The translations under genes and the position numbers were made by a program. A model generated the notes under the pieces. That model did no database searches. It was not told where the DNA came from and saw only the letters and a program-made list of their open reading frames with translations. Shown one piece after another: positions 50,923-60,091 of a stretch of DNA of 64,000 nucleotides; positions within the stretch are counted from its first letter, which is position 1, and every line of letters begins with the position of its first letter. Origin of the DNA: Bradyrhizobium centrolobii (GTDB lineage Bacteria; Pseudomonadota; Alphaproteobacteria; Rhizobiales; Xanthobacteraceae). The stretch spans positions 59,306-123,305 of the forward strand of contig NZ_LUUB01000106.1 of NCBI RefSeq assembly GCF_001641635.1, given 5' to 3'.

Positions 50923-52014
50923 GTGAGGCTTTTCCAGAATTGCAGGTACTATCCCTCGCTGCGCCCGAGGCTTCGCGACCTGACCCAGCACACGGCGACA
51001 TTTGCCGGCAAGATGGATGTCCTCAAGAAGTTCCGGCATGCCGGATGCCACATCCTCCTGCCGGTGGACCAGCGCGCCGAATGGGCGTTTTTCGCGTACG
51101 GAGATGACATCGAGGTCCAGCAGGTCTGGGCCAGCGAACAGGGCATGAGCTCGCGCGCCACGGCCGCCGAAATCCTGAAGGCCCAGATCGAGCATCATCG
51201 CGCGGACGTGTTCTACAACCAGGACACCACCGGCTGGCCATCCGATTTCATCAAAGGCCTTCCCGGATGTGTGAAGCACGTCATCGCCTGGCATGCGGCG
51301 CCGCTTCTCAACGTGGTGTTCTCCGACTACGATCTCGTCGTCTGCAATTTCCCCTCGATCCTCGCCTCGATCGCGGCACGCGGCGCGCGAACGGACTACT
51401 TCTTTCCCGGCTATGATCGCGAGCTCGATCCGTTCGCCTCGCGGCAGGACCGCCCCATCGACGTGCTGTTTGTCGGCGGCTATTCGCGCCATCACCGGCA
51501 GCGTGCAGCGGTGCTGGAGCAGGTGGCGGCGCTCGCGGGCGAGTACAATGTCGTGTATCACCTCGATCGATCGCGACTGTGCCGCCTGGCCGAATCTCCG
51601 ATCGGCAGGCTGCTGCCGCTGGCCGATCACAGAAGGCCCGAGGCGGTCAGATCGATTGCACGCACCCCGGTCTTTGGACGTGACTACTATGAGGTTCTCT
51701 CGGCCGCCAAGATCGTGCTCAATGGAGCCATCGACATGTCGGGTGAGGACCGGGGCAACATGCGCTGCTTCGAGGCGATGGGAGCCGCGTCGCTTCTGCT
51801 GTCGGATGATGGTAACTATCCCGAGGGCATGGTCGACGGGGAGACGCTCGTGACGTACAGCTCGCCTGAAGATGCAGTCATGCAGATTCGCAGGTTGCTC
51901 GATGATTCGACGCAGTGCGCGCAGATCGCGCGCGCCGGTCATGACATGTTGACGACGCGCTACTCCAAGGAGGTGCAATGGAAGCGCTTCGAGGCGCTCG
52001 TTGCTTCGCTCTAG
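50923..52014 (+). CDS. CgeB-type glycosyltransferase
   Basis: A 363-residue GT-B-like protein. The N-terminal VRLFQNCRYYPSLRPRL and the C-terminal Glyco_trans_1_2 domain (GRDYYEVLSAAKIVLNGAIDMSGEDRGNMRCFEAMGAASLLLSDD) are typical of CgeB/spore-protein-type glycosyltransferases found in surface-glycan loci. It should add a sugar in the cytoplasm. GTG 50923 is chosen because family members begin at the MRIFQNS-like segment; the frame is open to GTG 50860. The next gene starts 9 bases after its stop. Confidence 0.8.
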   Translation: MRLFQNCRYYPSLRPRLRDLTQHTATFAGKMDVLKKFRHAGCHILLPVDQRAEWAFFAYGDDIEVQQVWASEQGMSSRATAAEILKAQIEHHRADVFYNQDTTGWPSDFIKGLPGCVKHVIAWHAAPLLNVVFSDYDLVVCNFPSILASIAARGARTDYFFPGYDRELDPFASRQDRPIDVLFVGGYSRHHRQRAAVLEQVAALAGEYNVVYHLDRSRLCRLAESPIGRLLPLADHRRPEAVRSIARTPVFGRDYYEVLSAAKIVLNGAIDMSGEDRGNMRCFEAMGAASLLLSDDGNYPEGMVDGETLVTYSSPEDAVMQIRRLLDDSTQCAQIARAGHDMLTTRYSKEVQWKRFEALVASL

Positions 52015-52023
52015 AAGGCTCCC

Positions 52024-53139
52024 ATGGCAGACAATTTCATCCCGATTTCAAAGCCCGCGATCGGACCGCGCGAGAGAGAGCTCGTTCTGGCGGCGCTGGA
52101 CTCCGGCTGGGTCTCCTCGATCGGCGAGTACATCGACCGGTTCGAGGAGGAGTTCGCGAAATACTGCGGAACACGCTATGCGCTCGCCGTCAGCAACGGC
52201 ACGACCGGGCTTCATCTCGCGCTCGCAACGCTCGGCCTGACGCAAGGCGACGAGGTCATCGTTCCCGATCTCACTTTCGTTGCAACGGCGAATGCCGTTG
52301 CCTACACGGGCGCGACGCCGGTGCTGGCCGACATCGATCCCGACACCCTCTGTCTCGATCCGGCTTCCGTCCGCGCGCTGATCACGCCGCGCACGAAGGC
52401 GATCATTCCGGTGCATCTCTACGGGCATCCCGCGGATATGGACGCCTTGACCGAGATCGCGGACTCCTACGGCATTGCCGTGATCGAGGACGCGGCCGAG
52501 GCGCATGGCGCCGAATACAGGGGACGCCGGGTTGGAGGCCTCGGCAAATGCGGCGTGTTCAGCTTCTACGGTAACAAGGTGATCACGACGGGCGAGGGCG
52601 GAATGCTCACCACCGACGATCAGGAGTTCTGGCAGCGCGCCAAACGCCTCCGCGATCACGCGATGAGTCCCACCCGGCGCTACTTCCACGAGGACCGGGG
52701 CTTCAACTACAGGATCACCAACCTGCAGGCCGCGCTCGGCGTCGCCCAGCTCGAGCGGATCGACGAATTTCTGAACCGGCGTGCCGAGATCATGGACTGG
52801 TACCGGCAAGCCATCAGCGCGAACAGCGAGGTTCGGCTCAATCGGGTGAAGAACTGGGCGAAGAGCGCCTATTGGATGGTTTGCCTCGAGGTCGATTCCT
52901 TCGATGCGGCACAGCGCGACGAGTTCATGCGGCTGCTGAAGGCGCGAGGCATCGATTCCAGGCCTTACTTCTGCTCGATGTCGTCGATGCCCATGTACCA
53001 GCAGGCGGCGCTGCCCGTGGCCGGCCGCAAGGCACAAACCGGCCTGAACCTGCCCTCCTACTTCGAGATGACGAAGTCGGACGTTCAGCGCATCGGCAGT
53101 GACGTGAACGACATCCTGAAATCGATGGGCGTGATGTGA
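52024..53139 (+). CDS. DegT/DnrJ/EryC1 aminotransferase, perosamine-synthase-like
   Basis: A 371-residue PLP enzyme. PISKPAIGPRERELVLAALDSGWVSSIGEYIDRFEEEFAKYCGT, D156 (VIEDAAEAHGAEYRG) and K185 in SFYGNKVITTGEGGML are the pattern of sugar 4-aminotransferases such as GDP-perosamine synthase. The substrate could be a GDP- or dTDP-4-keto-6-deoxysugar; no GDP-mannose dehydratase gene is in the window, so this is open. The CgeB-like gene lies 9 bases upstream, and its stop overlaps the GTG of the next glycosyltransferase gene (GTGA). Confidence 0.87.
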   Translation: MADNFIPISKPAIGPRERELVLAALDSGWVSSIGEYIDRFEEEFAKYCGTRYALAVSNGTTGLHLALATLGLTQGDEVIVPDLTFVATANAVAYTGATPVLADIDPDTLCLDPASVRALITPRTKAIIPVHLYGHPADMDALTEIADSYGIAVIEDAAEAHGAEYRGRRVGGLGKCGVFSFYGNKVITTGEGGMLTTDDQEFWQRAKRLRDHAMSPTRRYFHEDRGFNYRITNLQAALGVAQLERIDEFLNRRAEIMDWYRQAISANSEVRLNRVKNWAKSAYWMVCLEVDSFDAAQRDEFMRLLKARGIDSRPYFCSMSSMPMYQQAALPVAGRKAQTGLNLPSYFEMTKSDVQRIGSDVNDILKSMGVM

Positions 53140-54254
53140 CCGCCAGGCTCGGTGTCGTCGCGCTTGCAGGCCCGAACAATGGCGGGACCTATCAGTACAC
53201 GCTTGCGATGCTTCACGGCCTGCAGCACGTGGCCGGTTTCGACATCACGCTTTATGGCGACCGCGCCAATCCGGATTTCGCCGAACTCGGCTATCCGATC
53301 GTGCCGTTCGAGGAGACGCGCTGGCAGCAAGTGACCGCGCTGGCAGCGCACCGGTTGCATCTCGGGCTGTCCGATCCCTTCGCGTCCGAGGATGTGCTGC
53401 TCGCGCCGATCTATTCGCTGGCCTTGCTCCACACCGCGAAGCCGTATGCCTTCACGCTGCACGACCTGCAGGAGAACTATTATCCGCAGAACTTTTCGAC
53501 CTGGCAGCGGATCTGGCGGCGCGAGACCTACGCCGCGCTCCTCGGCCGCGCGCGCCGCGTGATCTGCGAGTCGCGCTACGTGATGGCCGACATCGCCCGC
53601 TCGTTCGATGTGGCGGATGAGCGGATCAAGGTCATTGCGGCGCCGCCGCAACGCCAATTCCTGACGGTGCAATCGGACGCCGAGCTCGACGCGGTGCGCC
53701 AACGACTGCACTTGCCCCGGCGCTTCCTGTTCTATCCGGCGCAGTTCTGGGTCCACAAGAACCATCTGCGCCTTATCGAGGCCTTCAGCGAGGTTTTGAA
53801 GCAGGCGCCCGATCTCCAGCTCGTGCTGACGGGGAAGCAGCGCGACGAATATCGCACCGTGATGGACATGGTGGATCGGCTGGGTCTGAGCCGAAGTGTC
53901 GTACATGTCGGGTTCGTCGAGCGCGACGAGCTTCAGGCAATATACCGGCTCGCCACGGCGCTGGTGATGCCGTCCCTGTTCGAGAGCATCAGCATTCCGG
54001 TCTATGAGGCCTTCCTGGCCGGCACGCCGGTCATTGCCTCCGGCATCCATGGCATTCCCGAGCAGGTCGGCGATGCCGCGCTGTTGTTCGATCCGACGTC
54101 GGTTGCCGCGATCAGGGACGCCATCCTGAAGGTCGTCGGAAATGAGGAACTCGCAAGGGCGCTCACCGCAAAAGCCCGCGAGCGGATGCTGAAGATGACG
54201 CCGGAACACTACGGGGGGCAGTTGCAGCAGCTCCTCGATGAGATGCAGGACTGA
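53136..54254 (+). CDS. Family 1/4 glycosyltransferase
   Basis: A 372-residue GT-B enzyme. The acceptor side has VVALAGPNNGGTYQYTLAMLHGL; the donor side has FLFYPAQFWVHKNHLRLIEAF, VVHVGFVERDELQAIYRLATALVMPSLFESISIPVYEAF with its E-x7-E motif. It transfers a sugar from a nucleotide to the growing glycan on the cytoplasmic face. GTG start shared with the upstream stop. Third gene of the CgeB-like/aminotransferase/glycosyltransferase operon. It converges with the polymerase gene 27 bases on. Confidence 0.9.
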   Translation: MTARLGVVALAGPNNGGTYQYTLAMLHGLQHVAGFDITLYGDRANPDFAELGYPIVPFEETRWQQVTALAAHRLHLGLSDPFASEDVLLAPIYSLALLHTAKPYAFTLHDLQENYYPQNFSTWQRIWRRETYAALLGRARRVICESRYVMADIARSFDVADERIKVIAAPPQRQFLTVQSDAELDAVRQRLHLPRRFLFYPAQFWVHKNHLRLIEAFSEVLKQAPDLQLVLTGKQRDEYRTVMDMVDRLGLSRSVVHVGFVERDELQAIYRLATALVMPSLFESISIPVYEAFLAGTPVIASGIHGIPEQVGDAALLFDPTSVAAIRDAILKVVGNEELARALTAKARERMLKMTPEHYGGQLQQLLDEMQD

Positions 54255-54281
54255 CCGCGGACGGAGTTTCGCCGCAGGCGC

Positions 54282-55622
54282 CTATGCCGCTGGCGTCGAT
54301 GTCTCTGACGCTGCTCGCGCATCCTGATCCTTCAACATGCCGCGAGGCATCACATACCAGAGCAGGAACAAGATGGCCGTGCCATGAGTGACCATGGCGA
54401 CCGTGAGCGGCACGTTGAGCAGGACGTGTGGCAGCACGCCTGAGGACACGAGGACGAAGCGCGGTGAAAGCCCTGCGGAAGCGCGATTGCCGATCGCCAG
54501 CACGAGGCCCGATGCGAGAGCGGTCAGCGGCGCGAGATAGATGCCGACGGACGCGACTCCTTCGGTCGCGAACAGCGATGCATTCAGGTTTCCGAAGCCG
54601 TAGGTGTTCTGCATCATCACCGCCAGCGGCTCCTGGTAGGGGCAATGCGTCAGGATCTTGAGCACCGAGATCTGGCAGAACGAGGTCAGCGGATGGGTGT
54701 TGAAGAAGTGATTGTAGATGTCGAGTGCGCTCGACGCGGTCGCGATCATCCGGATGTTGACGAGGTCGAAATACCTGCCGGGGATACTGTTGAGGCTGGC
54801 GTCGGTCAGGGCGATCGCGACGAGGCCGATGAGCATCGGGATGGAGATCGACAGGATCGCCGAGCTGCGCGCGGCCAAAAAGTGGGTCAGGATGGTGAGT
54901 GCGATCAGCCAGGCCGGCGTGAAGAAGGCGAACTTGGTCAGCGTGATCGGGTAGAAAAGCAGCAGTAACACCAGGACCAGCGCGGCGCGCCAGCGATAGC
55001 CGAGCAGCCAGTAGCAGGCGAAAGAAAACGGCAGCAACGTGCTGGAGGTCCAGCCGATCAGGTAACGCAGTGCGCCGGGGAAGTCGAGGGCATCCCGATA
55101 GTCGTAGATGTGCGCGATCGTGACCAGCCTGAAATTGTAGGTCGAGGCCACCGCGACGGTTGCCGCCGAGAGCACCATGATCGCCGTGAGCAGGTGTTCG
55201 AAGTTCGCCTGCGACAGGATGACGAGCTGCCTGAACGGCGCCCGGACGAACAGCACGGGCAGCAGGAGGAGCACGAGCGACAGCGCCGCCGAAATTCCCG
55301 CGAATAATCGCGCGTAGCTGTAGTTCGAGAAGACGTCGATCCACAGGAAGCCGAGTATCATCGTGTAAAGATAGAACCCGGCGAGATAGCCGAAGCTGAA
55401 GCGGGCGGTCACGAACAGCAGCGATACGGCCGAGAAGGCGAGCGCGATGGCCACCGCAGTCCAGACGTGCGCGTGGCTGAAGTGAATGTAGGATTGATAG
55501 TTTGCGACCTTGATGAGCGACAGGCAGGTGACGACGCTGTGGAGCGCCACCAGGATCGCCAGGCCGGGCTTCGATTCGAGCCGGAATCGGACGTCGTCGA
55601 TAAAGCCGGACGATGAGATCAT
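54282..55622 (-). CDS. Wzy-like polytopic membrane protein (candidate O-unit polymerase)
   Basis: A 446-residue protein with about 10-12 hydrophobic helices and one large loop at ~295-350 (PLTSFCQISVLKILTHCPYQEPLAVMMQNTYGFGNLNASLFATEG), the topology of O-antigen polymerases, which have little sequence identity. There is no recognised domain, so the call rests on topology and position beside glycosyltransferases and a Wzx-like gene. The uxs gene ends 31 bases upstream in the same direction, so the two are probably co-transcribed. Confidence 0.6.
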   Translation of the reverse strand: MISSSGFIDDVRFRLESKPGLAILVALHSVVTCLSLIKVANYQSYIHFSHAHVWTAVAIALAFSAVSLLFVTARFSFGYLAGFYLYTMILGFLWIDVFSNYSYARLFAGISAALSLVLLLLPVLFVRAPFRQLVILSQANFEHLLTAIMVLSAATVAVASTYNFRLVTIAHIYDYRDALDFPGALRYLIGWTSSTLLPFSFACYWLLGYRWRAALVLVLLLLFYPITLTKFAFFTPAWLIALTILTHFLAARSSAILSISIPMLIGLVAIALTDASLNSIPGRYFDLVNIRMIATASSALDIYNHFFNTHPLTSFCQISVLKILTHCPYQEPLAVMMQNTYGFGNLNASLFATEGVASVGIYLAPLTALASGLVLAIGNRASAGLSPRFVLVSSGVLPHVLLNVPLTVAMVTHGTAILFLLWYVMPRGMLKDQDARAASETSTPAA

Positions 55623-55653
55623 GATGAGGAGGTTGTCTGCGGGCGAAGGGTGA

Positions 55654-56616
55654 TCAGGCCAGTTCCAGCGTGCGCTTGAAATAGGCGACCGTCTCCTTCA
55701 GGCCGTCCTCGAGCGCGACCTTCGGCTCCCAGTTCAGCACGGCCTTCGCCCTCGCGAGGTCGGGCTGGCGTTGCCTCGGGTCGTCCTGGGGCAGCGGCTT
55801 GAAAATCAGCTTCGAGCGCGAGCCGGTGAGCTTGATGACCTTTTCGGCGAGCTCCCGGATCGTGAACTCGGAATTGTTGCCGAGGTTGATCGGCCCCGTG
55901 ATGTCCTCCTCGGTCACCATCAGGCGGATGATGGCCTCGACGAGATCGTCGACATAGCAGAACGAGCGGGTCTGCTCGCCGTCGCCGAACACGGTGATCG
56001 GCTCGCCCTTGAGCGCCTGGACGATGAAGGACGACACCACGCGGCCGTCGTTCGGCTGCATGCGCGGGCCATAGGTGTTGAAGATGCGCGCGACCTTGAT
56101 CGGCAGCCCATGCTGGCGCCAATAATCGAAGAACAGCGTCTCGGCGCAGCGCTTGCCCTCGTCGTAGCAGGAGCGGATACCGATCGGATTGACATTGCCC
56201 CAGTAGTCCTCGGTCTGGGGATGGATCAGCGGGTCGCCATAGACCTCGCTGGTCGAGGCCTGGAAGATGCGCGCCTTGAGCCGCTTGGCGAGCCCCAGCA
56301 TGTTGATGGCGCCGTGCACGGAGGTCTTGGTGGTCTGCACGGGATCTCGCTGGTAGTGAATCGGCGAGGCCGGGCAGGCCATGTTGAAGATCGCGTCGAC
56401 CTCGATGTAGAGCGGGAAGGTGACGTCATGCCTGACCGCCTCGAACAGCGGATTGGCGATCAGATGGGCGATGTTGCGCCGGCTCCCGGTGAAATAATTG
56501 TCCGCGGACACCACCTCGGCGCCGGCATCGAGCAGCCGCTCGCAGAGATGCGATCCGATGAAGCCGGCCCCCCCGGTCACGAGGATGCGGCTGTTCTTGT
56601 AGCTTTCAAACGGCAT
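55654..56616 (-). CDS. uxs: UDP-glucuronate decarboxylase (UDP-xylose synthase)
   Basis: A 320-residue extended SDR. RILVTGGAGFIGSHLCERLL binds NAD, CPASPIHYQ is the family-specific segment, and SCYDEGKRCAETLFFDY carries the Tyr and Lys of the active site. STSEVYGDP and VARIFNTYGPRMQPNDGRVVSSFIVQALKG also identify UXS. It converts UDP-glucuronate to UDP-xylose for a surface polysaccharide. The start at ATG 56616 fits the family N-terminus; the frame is open to 56655. The gap of 201 bases to rfbF must carry divergent promoters; it is A/T-richer around 56700-56740. Confidence 0.92.
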   Translation of the reverse strand: MPFESYKNSRILVTGGAGFIGSHLCERLLDAGAEVVSADNYFTGSRRNIAHLIANPLFEAVRHDVTFPLYIEVDAIFNMACPASPIHYQRDPVQTTKTSVHGAINMLGLAKRLKARIFQASTSEVYGDPLIHPQTEDYWGNVNPIGIRSCYDEGKRCAETLFFDYWRQHGLPIKVARIFNTYGPRMQPNDGRVVSSFIVQALKGEPITVFGDGEQTRSFCYVDDLVEAIIRLMVTEEDITGPINLGNNSEFTIRELAEKVIKLTGSRSKLIFKPLPQDDPRQRQPDLARAKAVLNWEPKVALEDGLKETVAYFKRTLELA

Positions 56617-56817
56617 TATCGATTCCAGACGGGTTTTGGGACGGAGTGGGGTCACGCGCGGGCCGGCAGAGTGGTATCGGCAACGGGAGGAAACGCCAAT
56701 AGCTTTGCATTAACGGTAACAAAATACCTCGCCGAGACAATTTTCCAGAAACCGCCGCTTCGTATAGAAGCTCCTCTGGAACGCGAGGGGATCAGGCCTC
56801 CGGTTCGGAGCAGGTTG

Positions 56818-57588
56818 ATGAAAGTCGTAATCCTCGCGGGAGGTCTGGGAACCCGAATCGCCGAAGAGACCAGCACGAGGCCGAAGCCGATGGTCGAAAT
56901 CGGCGGCCGGCCCATTCTCTGGCACATCATGAAGATCTACAGCCATTACGGCTTCCACGACTTCGTGATCTGCGTTGGCTACAAGGGCTACATGATCAAG
57001 GAGTACTTCGCGAACTACTTCCTGCACATGTCGGACGTAACCTTCCATCTCGCCGAGAATCGGATGGAGGTGCATCGCGAAACCGCCGAGCCATGGCGGG
57101 TCACGCTGGTCGATACCGGCGAGGAGACTCAGACCGGCGGCCGGCTGAAACGGGTATTGCCCTACGTCGCCGATGAACCGTTCTTCGCACTGACCTATGG
57201 CGACGGCGTTGCCGATATCGATCTCGCCGCCGAAATCGCCTTCCACAAGGCCCATGGCCGCAGGGCGACCGTCTCCGTGGTGCGGCCAGCCAAGCGGTTC
57301 GGCGCGGTCGCGATCGAGGGCGACCGGGTCGTCGATTTCGAGGAGAAGCCGCATGATGACGGCGGCTGGATCAATGGCGGCTTCTTCCTGCTGTCGCCGT
57401 CGGTCGGCGACCTGATCGCAGGCGACAAGACGATCTGGGAACGCGAGCCGATGGAGCAGCTCGTCCGCGGCGACCAGCTTCGCGCCTTCGTGCATCACGG
57501 CTTCTGGCACCCGATGGACACGTTGCGCGATCGAAATTATCTCGAGGACGAGTGGGCCAACAACCGCGCCCGGTGGAGGGTTTGGTGA
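56818..57588 (+). CDS. rfbF: Glucose-1-phosphate cytidylyltransferase
   Basis: A 256-residue nucleotidyltransferase that makes CDP-glucose. KVVILAGGLGTRIAEETSTRPKPMVEIGGRPILWHIMKIYSHYG is the diagnostic N-terminus, followed by YKGYMIKEYF and HGFWHPMDTLRDRNYLE near the end. The start is ATG 56818 with GGAGCAGG before it; the open frame upstream is not coding. First gene of a run of CDP-sugar genes; its stop overlaps the start of rfbG (GTGA). Confidence 0.95.
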   Translation: MKVVILAGGLGTRIAEETSTRPKPMVEIGGRPILWHIMKIYSHYGFHDFVICVGYKGYMIKEYFANYFLHMSDVTFHLAENRMEVHRETAEPWRVTLVDTGEETQTGGRLKRVLPYVADEPFFALTYGDGVADIDLAAEIAFHKAHGRRATVSVVRPAKRFGAVAIEGDRVVDFEEKPHDDGGWINGGFFLLSPSVGDLIAGDKTIWEREPMEQLVRGDQLRAFVHHGFWHPMDTLRDRNYLEDEWANNRARWRVW

Positions 57589-58721
57589 CTGATCCGGCGT
57601 TCTGGCGCGGCAAGAAAGTCTTCCTGACCGGACACACCGGCTTCAAGGGCGCGTGGGCATCGCTGCTGCTGCGGCGCTTTGGTGCCAGTGTCTATGGCTA
57701 CGCCTTGCCGCCGGCCCATCCATCGTCGCTATTCGTGGCGGCGCGGGTCGCCGAGGACATCGAGCAGTGCCTTGCTGACATCCGTGATCTCGGCAGCCTG
57801 CGCGCTGCGCTGTCGGAAGCCGAGCCCGACGTGATCATCCACATGGCGGCGCAGGCCCTGGTGCGGCCCTCCTACGCCGAGCCGGTCGAGACCTTCGCGA
57901 CCAATGTCATGGGAACGGTGCATGTGCTGGAGGCGGCGCGGCATGTGCCATCCGTGAAGGTCGTTCTGATCGTCACCAGCGACAAATGCTATGAGAACGA
58001 CGGTGGCCAGTCCGCTTTCCGCGAAGGCGATCGCCTGGGCGGCAACGATCCCTACAGCAACAGCAAGGCTTGTGCGGAACTCGTGACGCATTCCTACCGG
58101 CGAAGCTTCTTCGCGCAGAACGGCGCGCCGCGCATCGCGACCGCGCGGGCGGGAAACGTGTTTGGCGGCGGCGACTGGGCGCGTGACCGCCTGGTGCCGG
58201 ATGCGATGCAGGCGTTCCTGGACCGTCAGCCGCTGCGCATTCGCAATCCCAATTCGGTGCGCCCATGGCAGCATGCGCTCGATCCTATCCTCGGCTATCT
58301 CACCCTCGTCGAGAGGTTGGTCACTGATGCGAGCTTTGCCGATGGCTGGAACTTTGGTCCGAACGCCGAGAGCGAGCAGCCGGTGCGGAACGTCGTGGAG
58401 CACCTGAAGTTGCTGTGGGGCGATGGCGCAGGCTGGACCAGCGATGATGGTCCGCATCCGCATGAAGCGGCTTTTCTGAGGCTTGATTGCGAGCGGGCCC
58501 GCTCGCGGTTGAACTGGACGCCGCGTCTCGACCTGCTACAGGGGCTGGGCCTCACCGTCGACTGGTACAAGGCGCTTCAACGCGGCCAGGATCTGCGACA
58601 GGTCTCGCTCGAACAGCTCGAACTCGTCCTGGACGGCGCCGTCGCGAACGGCGCATCACAGTCGCTATCCGAACCATCTCGCGGCCAGGCCGCCGCAGTC
58701 AACGCGAAGTCCTTCACATGA
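57585..58721 (+). CDS. rfbG: CDP-glucose 4,6-dehydratase
   Basis: A 378-residue extended SDR giving CDP-4-keto-6-deoxyglucose. FLTGHTGFKGAWASLLL, VIIHMAAQALVRPSYAEPVETFATNVMGT, TSDKCYEN and the active-site DPYSNSKACAE are typical of RfbG. The start is the GTG inside the rfbF stop overlap, with GGAGGG 6 bases before it. Its stop overlaps the ATG of rfbH (ATGA), so the three enzymes are made in series. Confidence 0.95.
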   Translation: MTDPAFWRGKKVFLTGHTGFKGAWASLLLRRFGASVYGYALPPAHPSSLFVAARVAEDIEQCLADIRDLGSLRAALSEAEPDVIIHMAAQALVRPSYAEPVETFATNVMGTVHVLEAARHVPSVKVVLIVTSDKCYENDGGQSAFREGDRLGGNDPYSNSKACAELVTHSYRRSFFAQNGAPRIATARAGNVFGGGDWARDRLVPDAMQAFLDRQPLRIRNPNSVRPWQHALDPILGYLTLVERLVTDASFADGWNFGPNAESEQPVRNVVEHLKLLWGDGAGWTSDDGPHPHEAAFLRLDCERARSRLNWTPRLDLLQGLGLTVDWYKALQRGQDLRQVSLEQLELVLDGAVANGASQSLSEPSRGQAAAVNAKSFT

Positions 58722-60076
58722 AAATGGCGCCAGCACCCGCGCGGGCGGGTCAACGAAGCCCCGAGGAGATCAGGGCATCGATCATGGAGCTGGTGGAGGA
58801 ATACTCCGCCATCGCACATGCGCCGAAGCCGTTCGTCGCCGGTCAATCGCCCGTGCCCGTATCGGGGCGCGTGTTCGATGCGAGCGACGTCAAGTCGCTG
58901 GTCGATTCCGCGCTGGATTTCTGGCTGACCGCGGGCCGCTTCAACGACGAGTTCCAGCAGAAGCTCGCCACGCGCGTCGGCGCCCGCTACGCGATGACCG
59001 TCAACTCCGGCTCCTCGGCCAATCTCATCGCCTTCTCCGCGCTGACCTCGCCCTTGCTCCGCGACCGGCAGGTTCTCCCCGGAAGCGAGGTGATCACGGC
59101 TGCGACCGGATTTCCGACGACCGTCAATCCCGCAATGACGCAGGGCATGGTGCCGGTCTTCGTCGACGTCGACATCCCCACCTACAACATCGTTCCCGAG
59201 CTCGTGGAAGAGGCGATCACGCCGAACACGCGCGCGATCATGGTGGCGCATACGCTCGGCAACCCGTTCGACGTCGGCAAGATCGCCGATATCGCCAGGC
59301 GGCACCGGCTCTGGTTGATCGAAGATTGCTGCGACGCGCTGGGCGCGACGTTCTCGGGGCGTCACGTCGGCACGTTCGGCGACATCGGCACGCTCAGCTT
59401 CTATCCGGCCCACCACATCACGATGGGCGAGGGCGGCGCGGTCTTCACCAGCCACCCGGGCTTGCGCCGCGCGATGGAGACGTTCCGCGACTGGGGGCGT
59501 GACTGTTATTGCGAACCGGGCAAGGACAACACCTGCCAGCGCCGCTTCGACTGGCAGCTCGGCGAGCTGCCCTATGGCTATGACCACAAGTACATCTACA
59601 GCCATCTCGGCTTCAATCTGAAGATCACCGACATGCAGGCGGCAGTCGGAGTTTCCCAGCTCGATCATCTCGAAGGCTTCATCGCCGCGAGACGGCGCAA
59701 TTTTGATCTGTTGAAGGACGGGCTCAAGTCGCTTGAGGAGTTCTTCATTCTGCCGGAGCCGACGCCGAACAGCGAGCCCTCCTGGTTCGGCTTCGTGCTG
59801 ACGCTGCGCGAGCGGGCACCATTCAAGCGCGACGCCATCGTTCGTCATTTGAACGAACGCGGGATCGGCACCCGGCTCTTGTTCGGCGGCAATCTGGTGC
59901 GGCAACCCTACATGACCGGACGGAATTTCCGCGTGCACGGCTCGCTCGCCAACAGCGATACGATCATGAACCAGACCTTCTGGATCGGCGTCTATCCGGG
60001 CCTCGGCGACGAGCACATCGGCTACGTGCTCCAGGTGATCCGCGATTTCTGCGCCGTCCAGACCCGCGGCGCCTAG
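58718..60076 (+). CDS. rfbH: CDP-4-keto-6-deoxy-D-glucose 3-dehydrase (E1)
   Basis: A 452-residue PMP/[2Fe-2S] enzyme removing the 3-hydroxyl of CDP-4-keto-6-deoxyglucose. The usual PLP lysine is replaced by H232 in SFYPAHHITMGEGG, as in E1. Cysteines C205, C263, C265 and C273 have the spacing C-x57-C-x1-C-x7-C reported for the E1 iron-sulfur cluster. RDCYCEPGKDNTC and YDHKYIYSHLGFNLKITDMQAA are also conserved. The normal reductase partner (E3, RfbI/DdhD) is not encoded in the window and must come from elsewhere. The next gene, a ThDP enzyme, starts after 15 bases. Confidence 0.95.
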   Translation: MKMAPAPARAGQRSPEEIRASIMELVEEYSAIAHAPKPFVAGQSPVPVSGRVFDASDVKSLVDSALDFWLTAGRFNDEFQQKLATRVGARYAMTVNSGSSANLIAFSALTSPLLRDRQVLPGSEVITAATGFPTTVNPAMTQGMVPVFVDVDIPTYNIVPELVEEAITPNTRAIMVAHTLGNPFDVGKIADIARRHRLWLIEDCCDALGATFSGRHVGTFGDIGTLSFYPAHHITMGEGGAVFTSHPGLRRAMETFRDWGRDCYCEPGKDNTCQRRFDWQLGELPYGYDHKYIYSHLGFNLKITDMQAAVGVSQLDHLEGFIAARRRNFDLLKDGLKSLEEFFILPEPTPNSEPSWFGFVLTLRERAPFKRDAIVRHLNERGIGTRLLFGGNLVRQPYMTGRNFRVHGSLANSDTIMNQTFWIGVYPGLGDEHIGYVLQVIRDFCAVQTRGA

Positions 60077-60091
60077 TGTGGGAATGACGCG

